64,000 bases of DNA from Acetobacter oryzoeni (lineage in GTDB: Bacteria; Pseudomonadota; Alphaproteobacteria; Acetobacterales; Acetobacteraceae). Of this stretch, positions 53,248 through 64,000 are shown one piece after another. The position numbers and the translations under genes were made by a program. Under the pieces are notes generated by a model. It made no database searches and was not told the origin of the DNA. It was given only the letters and a program-made list of their open reading frames with translations. The stretch is taken from the NCBI RefSeq assembly GCF_004014775.2, contig NZ_CP042808.1:2046001-2110000 (forward strand). The letters are read 5' to 3'. Each line of letters begins with the position of its first letter. The stretch's first letter is position 1.

Positions 53248-54708
53248 TTACTGATGTTTCTTTACGGATATACTAGATAAAAATGTATCAATAATTGTCC
53301 AGTCTCCACCTTGCGCTGCCACTGCAACATAACCATCCGGTCTTATAAGCCAGATACCATTTGCATACGGTGGTGCATATAGTTCTGGTTCTAACAAGGA
53401 TGTATAACGTAAAAGCATATTACGTGCTTTTACGTTGTGTTTGGCTGCAAGTAAAAAACGCGGAGTATCACCCCGATGGAAGTGATGCTTTATAGGCAAT
53501 CTTTCTCCAGGACTATATAAACCACGTATTGAACCTGCATTGAGAGGACTATCAGGATAATTTATTCTGATACCAGAAAGCCTGTTAGCAAGAGCGCGAC
53601 GAATTATCGGAATACTGAAAAATAATTTTACAATAACATTGCGCATTCTCTGCAACTGGTGATTTCTGACAAGAACAACTTTAGTCATCCACCTAGAGAC
53701 CGACAATATCTGCTGCGCCACACCATTGCGTTCAATACTATAACTATCCAAAAGGAAGGGTTTAGCTTTTCCCTGTTCTACAAGGGCTAACTTCCATGCA
53801 AGATTAAAGGCATCTTGCATGCCTATATTCATGCCTTGCCCACCTGCAGGACTATGAACATGTGCTGCATCGCCTGCCAAAAATACACGGTTTTTACGAT
53901 ATTCTCGAACTTTGCGTTCATTAATATTAAAGCTAGATAGCCATATCGGATCGGACAAAGCAATTCCACCCGGCCCGCGTTGGTTTATGATGGTCTGCAT
54001 TTCTTCCAAATGCGGCATATGCGCTGGATTTGACCCAATGTCTGCAATAATACGGTAGCGGTCATGCGATATTGGAAAAATCATGACTACGCCATCAGAA
54101 CTCCAGAAAATAGCTGGTTCGTCAGATGGAATAGAAAGGCCTGTTATACGTACATCAGCAAGCAGAAAATTTATGGGGATCGTGTCTCCTTCAAATACTA
54201 TACCAAGCCTGCTGCGTACAAAAGAATGGGCACCATCACAGCCTATAAGCCATGCAGCTTCTAACTGTTCATTCCCCTCCTTATGTTTAAGCGTGCATAA
54301 AACACTCTCTGCCTTATCCAGAAAGTCTGTGATTTCCGTTTCACGCTCAACAGTGCAACCAAGAGTTTTAAGGTATTCTTCCAACAACCTCTCTGTTTCC
54401 GATTGTGGTAGCATCAGCAAATAATCAAATTCAGAAGGGATTGTCGTAAAGGAAAGGCAACCAAGTATTTTATTACGCCAATAGATCCCAAGAGCTTTCG
54501 TATGCAGCCCATGAGCGACAAAAGTCTCAACACACCCTGCAGCTTGCAGTAATTCCAAAGTTCGGGGCCATATCGCCAATGCTCGAGATTGCGTGGTGCG
54601 TGTTGGCAACTTATCGATAATTCTGACAGGCACCCCATAACGGGCCAATTCTATAGCCATAGTTAGGCCCACAGGACCTGCGCCAATAACAAGAACAGGT
54701 TTCGACAT
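53248..54708 (-). CDS. FAD-dependent aromatic monooxygenase
   Basis: 486 residues of the PHBH-type flavoprotein hydroxylases. The Rossmann motif is VIGAGPVGLTMAIELAR (5-21), the NAD(P)H/FAD motif GCDGAHSFVR near 165, and FLAGDAAHVHSPAGGQGMNIGMQDAFNLAWKLA is the second FAD site. It would insert an OH group in an aromatic or polyketide ring using NAD(P)H and O2. It resembles pentachlorophenol/phenol 2-monooxygenase types; the substrate is not known. It lies 84 bp upstream of the PoxB-like gene on the same strand. Confidence 0.87.
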   Translation of the reverse strand: MSKPVLVIGAGPVGLTMAIELARYGVPVRIIDKLPTRTTQSRALAIWPRTLELLQAAGCVETFVAHGLHTKALGIYWRNKILGCLSFTTIPSEFDYLLMLPQSETERLLEEYLKTLGCTVERETEITDFLDKAESVLCTLKHKEGNEQLEAAWLIGCDGAHSFVRSRLGIVFEGDTIPINFLLADVRITGLSIPSDEPAIFWSSDGVVMIFPISHDRYRIIADIGSNPAHMPHLEEMQTIINQRGPGGIALSDPIWLSSFNINERKVREYRKNRVFLAGDAAHVHSPAGGQGMNIGMQDAFNLAWKLALVEQGKAKPFLLDSYSIERNGVAQQILSVSRWMTKVVLVRNHQLQRMRNVIVKLFFSIPIIRRALANRLSGIRINYPDSPLNAGSIRGLYSPGERLPIKHHFHRGDTPRFLLAAKHNVKARNMLLRYTSLLEPELYAPPYANGIWLIRPDGYVAVAAQGGDWTIIDTFLSSISVKKHQ

Positions 54709-54870
54709 GTTTTTTGTCCGAAGAAATCGTTATTTATGCGCAAGACATAGTACAGCACTTAACGCTGAATAGGCTACCCCTGTTCCAGCATCTTCTCCCA
54801 AATATGCAACCCGCTGCCCTATCGGAAATAACAATGCATTGCTGCAGATATCTGTGCTGTTTGCTATAAT

Positions 54871-55536
54871 ATGTTCATGACCCAGAAGAGCCAACGCAAA
54901 CCTTTATCTCATAAGAAAAAACCGACTTCTCCACGCAAACAAAATTGGAAAATGGCGTTGCCCGTTGTCGGAATTAGCTTGGCTCTTCTTATCAGTGCGG
55001 CTGGGCTGCGTGCTGTTCTAACAGCGCACCCACACACTCAGATTGGCGGCCCTTATACCCTGACGAATGAAAACGGGCGCATGGTTTCACAGGCAGATTT
55101 TTACGGTCATTATACGCTTATCTACTTTGGTTACACACATTGCGTGGATGTTTGTCCACTTACACTTGCTACTGTCTCGGCGGCTCTGGACGAACTAGGC
55201 CCCCAAGGGCAAGAGGTTACGCCCATTTTCATTTCAGTTGACGCAGCGCGAGACACACCACCTGTTGTAAAAGAGTATATCCAACGTTTTTCAACGCGCA
55301 TTGTGGGGCTCACCGGAACTGAAGCAGAACTTCAACCTGTCATGACCGCATTTCATGTCTCAGCACGACGCCGTGCAAATACAGGGAATGGTTACCTTAT
55401 GGATCATAGTTCGCTCCTGTATCTGATGGATGGTCAGAACCATCTGGTCGGCATGATACCGGTTGATTCTAGCGCCCATCAGATTGCAGTTGACCTTAAA
55501 CAGCTTTTACCACCGCCAAAAAATCATCCGGCATAA
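54871..55536 (+). CDS. SCO1/SenC family copper chaperone/thiol protein
   Basis: 221 residues. A basic N-terminus and one membrane helix (WKMALPVVGISLALLISAAGL) anchor it with the thioredoxin-like domain in the periplasm. The metal-binding CxxxC is Cys91 and Cys95 in THCVDVCPLTL, and the third ligand is His178 in MDHSSLLYL. SCO proteins deliver copper to the CuA site of cytochrome oxidases or act as thiol reductases. No clear ribosome-binding site; ATG 54877 is an alternative. It is convergent with a TonB-dependent receptor gene, 16 bp apart. Confidence 0.92.
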   Translation: MFMTQKSQRKPLSHKKKPTSPRKQNWKMALPVVGISLALLISAAGLRAVLTAHPHTQIGGPYTLTNENGRMVSQADFYGHYTLIYFGYTHCVDVCPLTLATVSAALDELGPQGQEVTPIFISVDAARDTPPVVKEYIQRFSTRIVGLTGTEAELQPVMTAFHVSARRRANTGNGYLMDHSSLLYLMDGQNHLVGMIPVDSSAHQIAVDLKQLLPPPKNHPA

Positions 55537-55552
55537 GTGTTTCCTGACTTTT

Positions 55553-57880
55553 TCAAAACCGAATACGCACGCCGCCAAAATATGCTCTGGGTGACCCCGC
55601 ATAGATAGATCCTGTGCTGTTCATAAGCGTGCGGGCTGTTGCCTGTTGTCCGTTAGCCTGCAAACTGTCACTGATATTTGTGGCCCCTGCAATGTATGTT
55701 TGGTTTGTGACATTCTGCACTTCAAAATACCAATGCAGCCGATGCGCCCAACCAAGCCGGGTTGGCGGATCATAATGCACTTCCAAATTCAGCAGCGCGT
55801 AACCAGGCGCTTTCAGACGATTGGCATTATCCAGCCAGTATGAATCCCGCCATGTCACTTCGGCGTAACCACCCAACCCTTCCAAAATGCCATCAAGCTG
55901 ATCGTATAAAAAACGCGCATTCAGAAAATTGGGAATAACCCCGGGAATAGACTTTCCGTTACGGCTGAAACTACGCGAAAGGCTACTATTTGAAAGGACT
56001 TCAGTATAATTTGTATAAACCTGATTATCATAAGTATAGCTAAGCTTGATCCGCCCCCCTGGCAGCATTGCGGGAAGAGGCTTCCACTCCAGACCCAGAA
56101 CGATCCCCCGATGTTGGGAAGCTGGTGCATTAAACGTATAGGAACCAACCGCATTTACACCAGCAGACTGGCTGACAAACTCATTGTTATAGAACTCGTA
56201 AAACCCCGTTGCCTGAACACTCATGTTAGAAGAAGGGTACCAATCTGCACCAAGGTCAATGCCAACACTTGTCTGGCTTTTCAGTTGCGTATTGTTCCCA
56301 TACTGCCCCTGCGGCGTAATGAATAGATTTGAAGATGATGGCGTTCCATATGCCGTTCCAACACGCGTATGGAGTGTCCATTTCTTTGATGGCGTATAAA
56401 TTAATGCTCCTTCTGGAGCCAGATTGAAGTAGAAGCGGTTGGCTGTAATATAGCGTAAACTTTGGCCCGCAGCAGAGTAACTGTAGAGTGTCTCGGCAGC
56501 CCCAATATCGGAATATGTTCCACCAAGCCCCACAACCATGTGCCAGTTGGGAGCTAAATGCCAATCTTCCTGAAACCGTGCACCAAGGTTCCACTGGTGG
56601 CCGTAAGATTCTGAATTCATTGCGCCACGGGTCGCACCACCTAGCGGCATGGTGTTGTATATCTGAGAACCAAAATCGAGGTAATCAAAACTAATCCCGC
56701 CAAAAGTTTCCAATGGTCTGCCGCCAAGACGCGCATGGTTGGTTACATCGCTACTGGCATTGTAGGAATTGTATGGACCAACATAAGCTACTGGTGATGT
56801 TGGCTGATCAATATGGCGCTGATCATAGGTAAACTGATTACGCCAGATTGTACGGGCATTAAAATCATGCTCCCAACGCAAGCCGACAATCGTACGACGG
56901 TCAAAGCGGCCTAACCCCGCCGCTTCCGGGCTCATGGCTTCCTTTGTTCCGTAGCGACCATTGACGAGCAAATTAACAGATGCACACCCGGCTGCGGCAT
57001 CTGCTGCATTGTAACACCCTCTCTGATAAGGGTTAGTACGATACTGATTGAGTGAAAGCCTTACAGGTAAAAAAGCATCTGTAACGTTATTCACAAACTT
57101 GAAGATAAGCCGATCTGATGCTGTTAGATTAACACGCAGCCGCACATTTTCTGTTGATGTATTGTACCGGCTATTGGCAATAAACCCTTTCCCTCGGACA
57201 TCGCTTCCAAAAATCATCAGATCATAACGCTTATTGCCAAATCCTAATGCAGCGTAATTGTTGAACATCCCAAAGCTGCCAAAATCAGAACCAACCTCAA
57301 GGCCATGGATATCGGTGCCTTTGCGGGTGCGAAAATTGATTGCACCGTTAATGGCATAATTGCCGTAAAGGGTTGATGCTGGGCCTTCAAAAACATCCAT
57401 ACCCTCATAAGCATGAGGGTCTATCAGATCGGCCCGCGCGGTTCCGTCGGGTTGTGTCATCGGAAAACCATCTTCGAGAACCTGTAAGTTTTTTAGACCG
57501 TAGGACTGACGATCCCCAGAACCTCTGACAGAGACAACTGTATCCCGCGGGCCGTTCCCTTGCGTGAAACTTACGCCGGGAATGGTGACAACCATGTCCG
57601 CAACACTTTGCCCAATCTGATTGCCAAAACTGCTTCGGTCAGCACTGTAGGTTGTTTGTCCGGCCGGACGCGCCATTGCGGAATTACGGCTGTTTCCTAT
57701 TACCGTAACCTGTTCAGTTTTTACCTTATGCGTAGCCGAAGAAACTTGTTTGCCGTGATGTGTCTGCAAGCGCCCACGAGTGATCTGGGCTGTAGCAACA
57801 GACATATTGGCAGCGGAAAGAAGAGACACGGCTGCCATCACCCCGGAAAACCGAAGGGGTGTGCTATAAACATGAAACAT
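55553..57880 (-). CDS. TonB-dependent receptor, possibly for copper or metal uptake
   Basis: 775 residues from ATG 57880 (CAGG a few bases upstream); the frame continues 16 codons further. Signal peptide with MSVATAQI at the end. Plug: SVADMVVTIPGVSFTQGNGPRDTVVSVRGSG and PFEGPASTLYGNYAINGAINFRTR-type region. The barrel ends with YFGGVRIRF. A pair of cysteines, in GCYNAADAAAGCA, lies in an extracellular loop. A DUF2946-like gene precedes it and a Sco gene converges on it, so copper handling is a fair guess; iron or another ligand is possible. Confidence 0.88.
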   Translation of the reverse strand: MFHVYSTPLRFSGVMAAVSLLSAANMSVATAQITRGRLQTHHGKQVSSATHKVKTEQVTVIGNSRNSAMARPAGQTTYSADRSSFGNQIGQSVADMVVTIPGVSFTQGNGPRDTVVSVRGSGDRQSYGLKNLQVLEDGFPMTQPDGTARADLIDPHAYEGMDVFEGPASTLYGNYAINGAINFRTRKGTDIHGLEVGSDFGSFGMFNNYAALGFGNKRYDLMIFGSDVRGKGFIANSRYNTSTENVRLRVNLTASDRLIFKFVNNVTDAFLPVRLSLNQYRTNPYQRGCYNAADAAAGCASVNLLVNGRYGTKEAMSPEAAGLGRFDRRTIVGLRWEHDFNARTIWRNQFTYDQRHIDQPTSPVAYVGPYNSYNASSDVTNHARLGGRPLETFGGISFDYLDFGSQIYNTMPLGGATRGAMNSESYGHQWNLGARFQEDWHLAPNWHMVVGLGGTYSDIGAAETLYSYSAAGQSLRYITANRFYFNLAPEGALIYTPSKKWTLHTRVGTAYGTPSSSNLFITPQGQYGNNTQLKSQTSVGIDLGADWYPSSNMSVQATGFYEFYNNEFVSQSAGVNAVGSYTFNAPASQHRGIVLGLEWKPLPAMLPGGRIKLSYTYDNQVYTNYTEVLSNSSLSRSFSRNGKSIPGVIPNFLNARFLYDQLDGILEGLGGYAEVTWRDSYWLDNANRLKAPGYALLNLEVHYDPPTRLGWAHRLHWYFEVQNVTNQTYIAGATNISDSLQANGQQATARTLMNSTGSIYAGSPRAYFGGVRIRF

Positions 57881-57905
57881 GATTCTGAACCTGAATGAAC
57901 AACAC

Positions 57906-57933
57906 GAAAAGCCCGCGTGCCAAAACACGCGAG
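57906..57933 (-). terminator. Hairpin with T-tract between the DUF2946-like and receptor genes
   Basis: On the minus strand GCTCGCGTG / CACGCGGGC (one mismatch, loop TTTTGG) is followed by TTTTCG. It lies 26 bases before the receptor start codon, so it could be an attenuator as well as a terminator. Confidence 0.6.
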
Positions 57934-57951
57934 CGGCCCTGTAATTTCAGG

Positions 57952-58341
57952 TCAGACGGGAGGTCCTTGCGGACACAGAGACGTACGTTTTGGCGCGGGT
58001 GGCCCACGGATAGGGGCAAACATCCAGGCCCGACAAACACTTACTGTGCTCAGCTTAGCAAAAATACAGAATGCGACACTAAGCAAAAACAGCTCAAGAG
58101 CTTCAGATAATAAGAAACCATCATCCTGCGGATCTGAAACGTGATGCTGCTGCCCATCAGGATTAGAAAGTGGTGACTGATCGTCGCAAAGAATACTCAG
58201 TTTCGTGAGTTCTCTGACCGGATCTTCAACCAAAATGTTTGGAGAAACAATTCCACCAAATGTTAAACGCGCAATCAGAGCAAGCAGCACCAATGGCCAG
58301 AAGACCACCAGATGCTTCAAACTATGAGAGCGCGCTGACAT
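57952..58341 (-). CDS. Small membrane protein, DUF2946-like
   Basis: 129 residues. Two hydrophobic segments are visible (LKHLVVFWPLVLLALIARLTFGGIV near the start and ALELFLLSVAFCIFAKLSTV around 80-99). Between them is a polar His- and Asp-rich stretch (DGQQHHVSDPQDD). The end CPQGPPV resembles the RGPP tail of DUF2946 proteins, which are often next to TonB-dependent receptors and copper genes. I do not see all the DUF2946 cysteines, so the assignment is tentative. It lies upstream of the receptor gene on the same strand, separated by a hairpin. Confidence 0.65.
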   Translation of the reverse strand: MSARSHSLKHLVVFWPLVLLALIARLTFGGIVSPNILVEDPVRELTKLSILCDDQSPLSNPDGQQHHVSDPQDDGFLLSEALELFLLSVAFCIFAKLSTVSVCRAWMFAPIRGPPAPKRTSLCPQGPPV

Positions 58342-58445
58342 GCATAATGCCTACTGCAGATTATCCTGATTAACCAGATCATATTTGGTAATCAAAATAC
58401 GCAGCAAAGGAGAATGCTTTTTAAAGGAGCCCCTCTTGGTGCCAA

Positions 58446-61070
58446 TCACGCTATCATGGCAACCCGCTCTATGCTTGTTGGGTTATTGTCAGCCAAATAT
58501 GGGCCAGCGGCTTCAACATGCACAACCAGAATTGTGTGGCAACTTGGTTTACAAGAACCTATTGGCAACACGGCATCCCCTTGCGTCCAGCGGTATTCCC
58601 CCTCCTCCCGCGCATGCCAACCCGGAAGATCGTTGGCGAGATGCACATTGATGTCATAGGTTTGGTGCGCATCACAAACTGTAATGCGGCCAATCAACAC
58701 ACCAAGGCTGCGTCTATCATCCACATATGGGCCAATTGTATCGCACGGACGCGCTGAACGAGAGACAACCCGAACAACATCAACATTGGCAGGCAACGCA
58801 AACACATAACGATGACCGATAATACGCAAGGGCACTATTTTTGAGCCATTTGGCAGAAGCAGTCTAAGCGCGGGATCCTGCACGTATGCTTGCTCGTTTT
58901 CAGCCGCAATAGCTCCTATCATACCGGCCCGTTGGATGATTTGATGATAAAGCCGTTCAACAAAAAAACGCTCTGTGCAAAGCTGGGCGGCCGCATGTTC
59001 GTTCCAGTTGCGTGCAGGCCCATTAAAAGCGGGCACTACAGCGCCATCTGCTAGTGGGTTAAAATTACGACGGTTTCCGGTATCAAGATAGCTTTCTGTA
59101 AAAAGACCATTTGCACGGATTACGGCGTGATCTCGTGTTTCTATATGATAACATTTATAAGAACGTATCCCATGTGCATAAGAAATCGTCTTACCATTCA
59201 CGAGCATCCGAATGGGCACAAAACACCCTTCCAGATAAAGACAATGCTCAGGTGTCACCAACAGGTCATGATGCGGCACACCAACTGCAAGCGCATCTTT
59301 GGAAATACGGATAGGCACTCCACCAACATCAGGTGGACAATCTGTCCGTACCGTAACGTGCTGGCAACCAACCCACACGATATCTTTTGGCGTGATTTCA
59401 CCATCGTCAAAAGTCAGGACAGACATACCTGGGCGCAACGTTTCCACAGCACGTTCGCCATCGGAAGTAGCAATCATACCCCCTGGAAGGAAACATACCA
59501 CGGCTTCCAGCATAAGTGAGCCGTCTTCATCTTTCGCTAACTGGAGTTGTTCTGATGTGTCCGCTAAAGAGATCGTCAGTGTATAAGTAATGCCATCACT
59601 ACTGATAACAACTTGGTTATCCGATACACTCACAGTCGCTTCTGTATCATACGTGACTGTCGCGAAATCTAGGACATTACCGATAGCAAAGTTGGAAAGT
59701 GTTGCATTAAAAGATGACGGACTACCTAAAATAAGCCCAGCACCTCCACTAAAGGTAATTGTTTCCGTAGAAGGTGCGCTGCCCTGAAAGGTTAAAGCGG
59801 CGTTGTTAGCCAAAGATATTGTGGAATAGGATTGATCTCCTGAGAGTATCCAACTTCCAGAAACAGTCATCGTCTGAAAATTATTGGCACCATCGAATGT
59901 GCCCGATCCAGACAGATTAACAGTATTAGTACCCGCACCACCATCCACTGTTCCAGAAATAATCGAACCTGTCTGGATATTTAATGTATCATCCCCATCA
60001 CCCAGCAGAATTGCATCTGTTGTTCCAGAAATTGTGCCAGCATTTGTAATCGTATCACCAAACGTATCAGTAATACGAATACCGTAACCATCTAACCCTT
60101 GGATGGTACCATTATTGCTAATAGTCGTTGCATAAGGCGCATCTCCCTGGCTGCTGTTATCAACCAGAATACCATTTGCTGCGCCACTTATAAGAGCACC
60201 GCTTTCGTTAACAATATCACCGCCACCTATCGAAACCCCTTCGCTGGTATTGGGATAACCGTCACTTCCGTTTCCGCCTGCGCCTGTTCCCTGAATAGTT
60301 CCATAGTTAGTAATGCTTGCATAACCATCTATATCAACACCGTCTCCGTCACCTGTACCAGAATTATCATAGGCTCCGGTGATAGTTCCGTAGTTAGTGA
60401 CAGTTCCATTCCCATCTGACCCAACACCCGACCCATCGCGCCCTGTAATTGTCCCACCGGCTTTGTTTACAACCGTAACATCACTACTACTGGTTATGCC
60501 GTGACGTGCACCAGAAATAGAACCCGAATTATCAACTGTTCCGCTGTAATCCTGAAAATCGATCCCATCATTCTTTGTGGCCCCATTGGCGCCATCTGCA
60601 TAAATCGTACCAGAATTTTCAATGGTTGCATTTGCCCCGGGGCGTAGCGCATCTGCATCTGTAGACTTAATGCTGCCGTTACTATCATTAATGATTGTAA
60701 TGGAAGATGCTGAACTGACAGAATTGAAATCTACGGCCTGACCATCGTCTGTAGATTGAATGATGCCGCTGTTATCCAATACCAACGTACCATTGAGCAA
60801 TGCATCATCAATACGGATGGCATCATCAGACCCAGAAATAGTCCCCGTATTATTAATAGTAACCGACGTACCAGATGAAGCCTCACCTGACGTATCAATC
60901 CCACGCTTGGCAGTTGAAGAAAGCGTTCCGCTATTTTGAACAGTAATATCATCAATATCACTAAGTTCTATGGTTAGCGTTGTCTTGGATGTCGTAACTG
61001 AAGACGTATTTTTATAAGTCTGATCACTATCCAGATCAATCTGACTGCTCATAAGCGCGTTTCTCAACAT
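58446..61070 (-). CDS. Beta-repeat surface protein with C-terminal Hint_2 domain
   Basis: 874 residues. About 45-390 are imperfect repeats of the type NNSGTISG/TNYGTIQG, a beta-helix as in adhesins, rich in Gly, Ser, Thr and Asp. LGDGDDTLNIQTG and TVDGGAGTNTVNLSGSG are like RTX calcium-binding turns. A linker follows, then the Hint_2 domain from Cys526 (VCFLPGGMIATSDGERAVETLRPG) through LLVTPEHCLYLEG (603-615) and ESYLDTGNRRNF (659-670). Hint folds can cleave peptide bonds at the leading Cys. No Sec signal peptide is seen, so another export route (type I) is probable. ATG 61052 is an alternative start. Confidence 0.85.
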   Translation of the reverse strand: MLRNALMSSQIDLDSDQTYKNTSSVTTSKTTLTIELSDIDDITVQNSGTLSSTAKRGIDTSGEASSGTSVTINNTGTISGSDDAIRIDDALLNGTLVLDNSGIIQSTDDGQAVDFNSVSSASSITIINDSNGSIKSTDADALRPGANATIENSGTIYADGANGATKNDGIDFQDYSGTVDNSGSISGARHGITSSSDVTVVNKAGGTITGRDGSGVGSDGNGTVTNYGTITGAYDNSGTGDGDGVDIDGYASITNYGTIQGTGAGGNGSDGYPNTSEGVSIGGGDIVNESGALISGAANGILVDNSSQGDAPYATTISNNGTIQGLDGYGIRITDTFGDTITNAGTISGTTDAILLGDGDDTLNIQTGSIISGTVDGGAGTNTVNLSGSGTFDGANNFQTMTVSGSWILSGDQSYSTISLANNAALTFQGSAPSTETITFSGGAGLILGSPSSFNATLSNFAIGNVLDFATVTYDTEATVSVSDNQVVISSDGITYTLTISLADTSEQLQLAKDEDGSLMLEAVVCFLPGGMIATSDGERAVETLRPGMSVLTFDDGEITPKDIVWVGCQHVTVRTDCPPDVGGVPIRISKDALAVGVPHHDLLVTPEHCLYLEGCFVPIRMLVNGKTISYAHGIRSYKCYHIETRDHAVIRANGLFTESYLDTGNRRNFNPLADGAVVPAFNGPARNWNEHAAAQLCTERFFVERLYHQIIQRAGMIGAIAAENEQAYVQDPALRLLLPNGSKIVPLRIIGHRYVFALPANVDVVRVVSRSARPCDTIGPYVDDRRSLGVLIGRITVCDAHQTYDINVHLANDLPGWHAREEGEYRWTQGDAVLPIGSCKPSCHTILVVHVEAAGPYLADNNPTSIERVAMIA

Positions 61071-61201
61071 TAGGTCTATGACTGACCATACTGAGAGGTG
61101 AATTTTTATAGATTGTTAATACACCTATGCTCAGTTTAACTGAACATTCATAATATAAATCTATAAATAGACGAATCCCGCCGCGGACACCAAATTAGCC
61201 A

Positions 61202-61256
61202 GGGCTTTTTTGAGACACAAAAAGCCCCGCCAACCGATTGGTTGAGCGGGGCTTTT
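61202..61256 (-). terminator. Terminator of the rRNA operon
   Basis: On the minus strand AAAAGCCCCGCTCAACC / GGTTGGCGGGGCTTTTT forms a strong hairpin ending in T. A second inverted pair (GGGCTTTTT and AAAAAGCCC, 61203-61227) overlaps it and could form an alternative stem. It lies just past tRNA-fMet. Confidence 0.88.
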
Positions 61257-61260
61257 GAGA

Positions 61261-61337
<77 letters not shown>

Positions 61338-61392
61338 GTTGAAGATGTGTTGAAATTTGTAGGGGTAAGATTTGTGTAGGGTGGATTGGAAG

Positions 61393-61509
61393 ACCTGGCG
61401 GCGACCGACTTTCCCGTGGCTTAAGCCACAGTATCATAGGCGCTGGGGGTTTTCACGGCCGAGTTCGGGATGGGATCGGGTGGATCTCTCCCCGCCATGG
61501 CCACCAGGT
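61393..61509 (-). rRNA. rrf: 5S ribosomal RNA
   Basis: About 117 bases. The two ends ACCTGGTGGCCATGGCG and CGCCAGGT pair as helix I, and the conserved core GATCCCATCCCGAACTCGG is present. The boundaries are from pairing by eye and may be off by a few bases. It lies between 23S rRNA and tRNA-fMet. Confidence 0.92.
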
Positions 61510-61614
61510 CATCCAGTCCACCCTGTAAGGGGTGTGGAGGACGGTTGGTTATGAAGAAGTAGGCGTTATATGGATGATTTCTGTGCACGGGCTGTCCTTT
61601 TAAGGGGACAGTAA

Positions 61615-64000
<2,386 letters not shown>

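Noticed and set aside
58446..61070. Repeats in the Hint protein as a CRISPR or tandem DNA repeat
   Set aside because: Similarity is at protein level (NSGTISG units) with divergent DNA and no regular spacers.

Overview
The window looks like chromosomal DNA of an acetic acid bacterium, most likely Acetobacter (Acetobacteraceae). This is inferred from the gene set: quinone-linked D-lactate dehydrogenase, a PoxB-like thiamine-diphosphate enzyme, type II NADH dehydrogenase, several aldehyde dehydrogenases, a Hint_2 surface protein, and the alphaproteobacterial order 23S-5S-tRNA-fMet at the right edge. No phage genes, insertion sequences or CRISPR arrays were seen. All product names come from reading the translated proteins; no database search was run.

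Layout. 1-3.8 kb: a truncated SDR dehydrogenase, an aldehyde dehydrogenase and D-lactate dehydrogenase. 3.9-8.5 kb: two divergent gene pairs (zinc metallopeptidase + transglutaminase; circularly permuted ATP-grasp + alpha-E protein), forming a poorly characterised predicted peptide-ligation system. 8.6-11.4 kb: nadA-nadC with an adjacent NrtR-type repressor and a 35-bp palindrome just upstream of nadA. 11.7-20.0 kb: stress and redox genes: a NemR-like regulator, NADH dehydrogenase II, succinate-semialdehyde dehydrogenase, an MFS exporter, a HbpS/GlcG protein, an FMN reductase, pirin and a LysR regulator. 20.2-25.8 kb: a TonB-ExbB-ExbD-ExbD energiser with a TonB-dependent receptor; the exb block is clearly more GC-rich than its surroundings. 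26-39.2 kb: MFS and EamA transporters, 5-oxoprolinase genes pxpB-pxpC-pxpA, and a divergent SDR-accB-accC operon that ends in a second carrier-like protein lacking the biotin lysine. Then come an aminotransferase, a LysR regulator, an amidase and another SDR.

39.3-50 kb is a glycogen/trehalose island: glgA-glgB-treZ-treY on the minus strand and glgX divergent on the plus strand. It is AT-rich, most strongly in treY. Together these enzymes would build and branch an alpha-glucan, trim it, and convert it to trehalose. glgC and glgP are not in the window. 50.1-54.7 kb: two stress-type genes, the PoxB-like enzyme and an FAD monooxygenase. 54.9-58.3 kb: a Sco protein, a TonB-dependent receptor and a DUF2946-like small membrane protein, possibly for copper handling. 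58.4-61.1 kb: a beta-repeat protein ending in a Hint_2 domain. 61.2-64 kb: rRNA terminator, tRNA-fMet, 5S rRNA and the 3' part of 23S rRNA, all on the minus strand.
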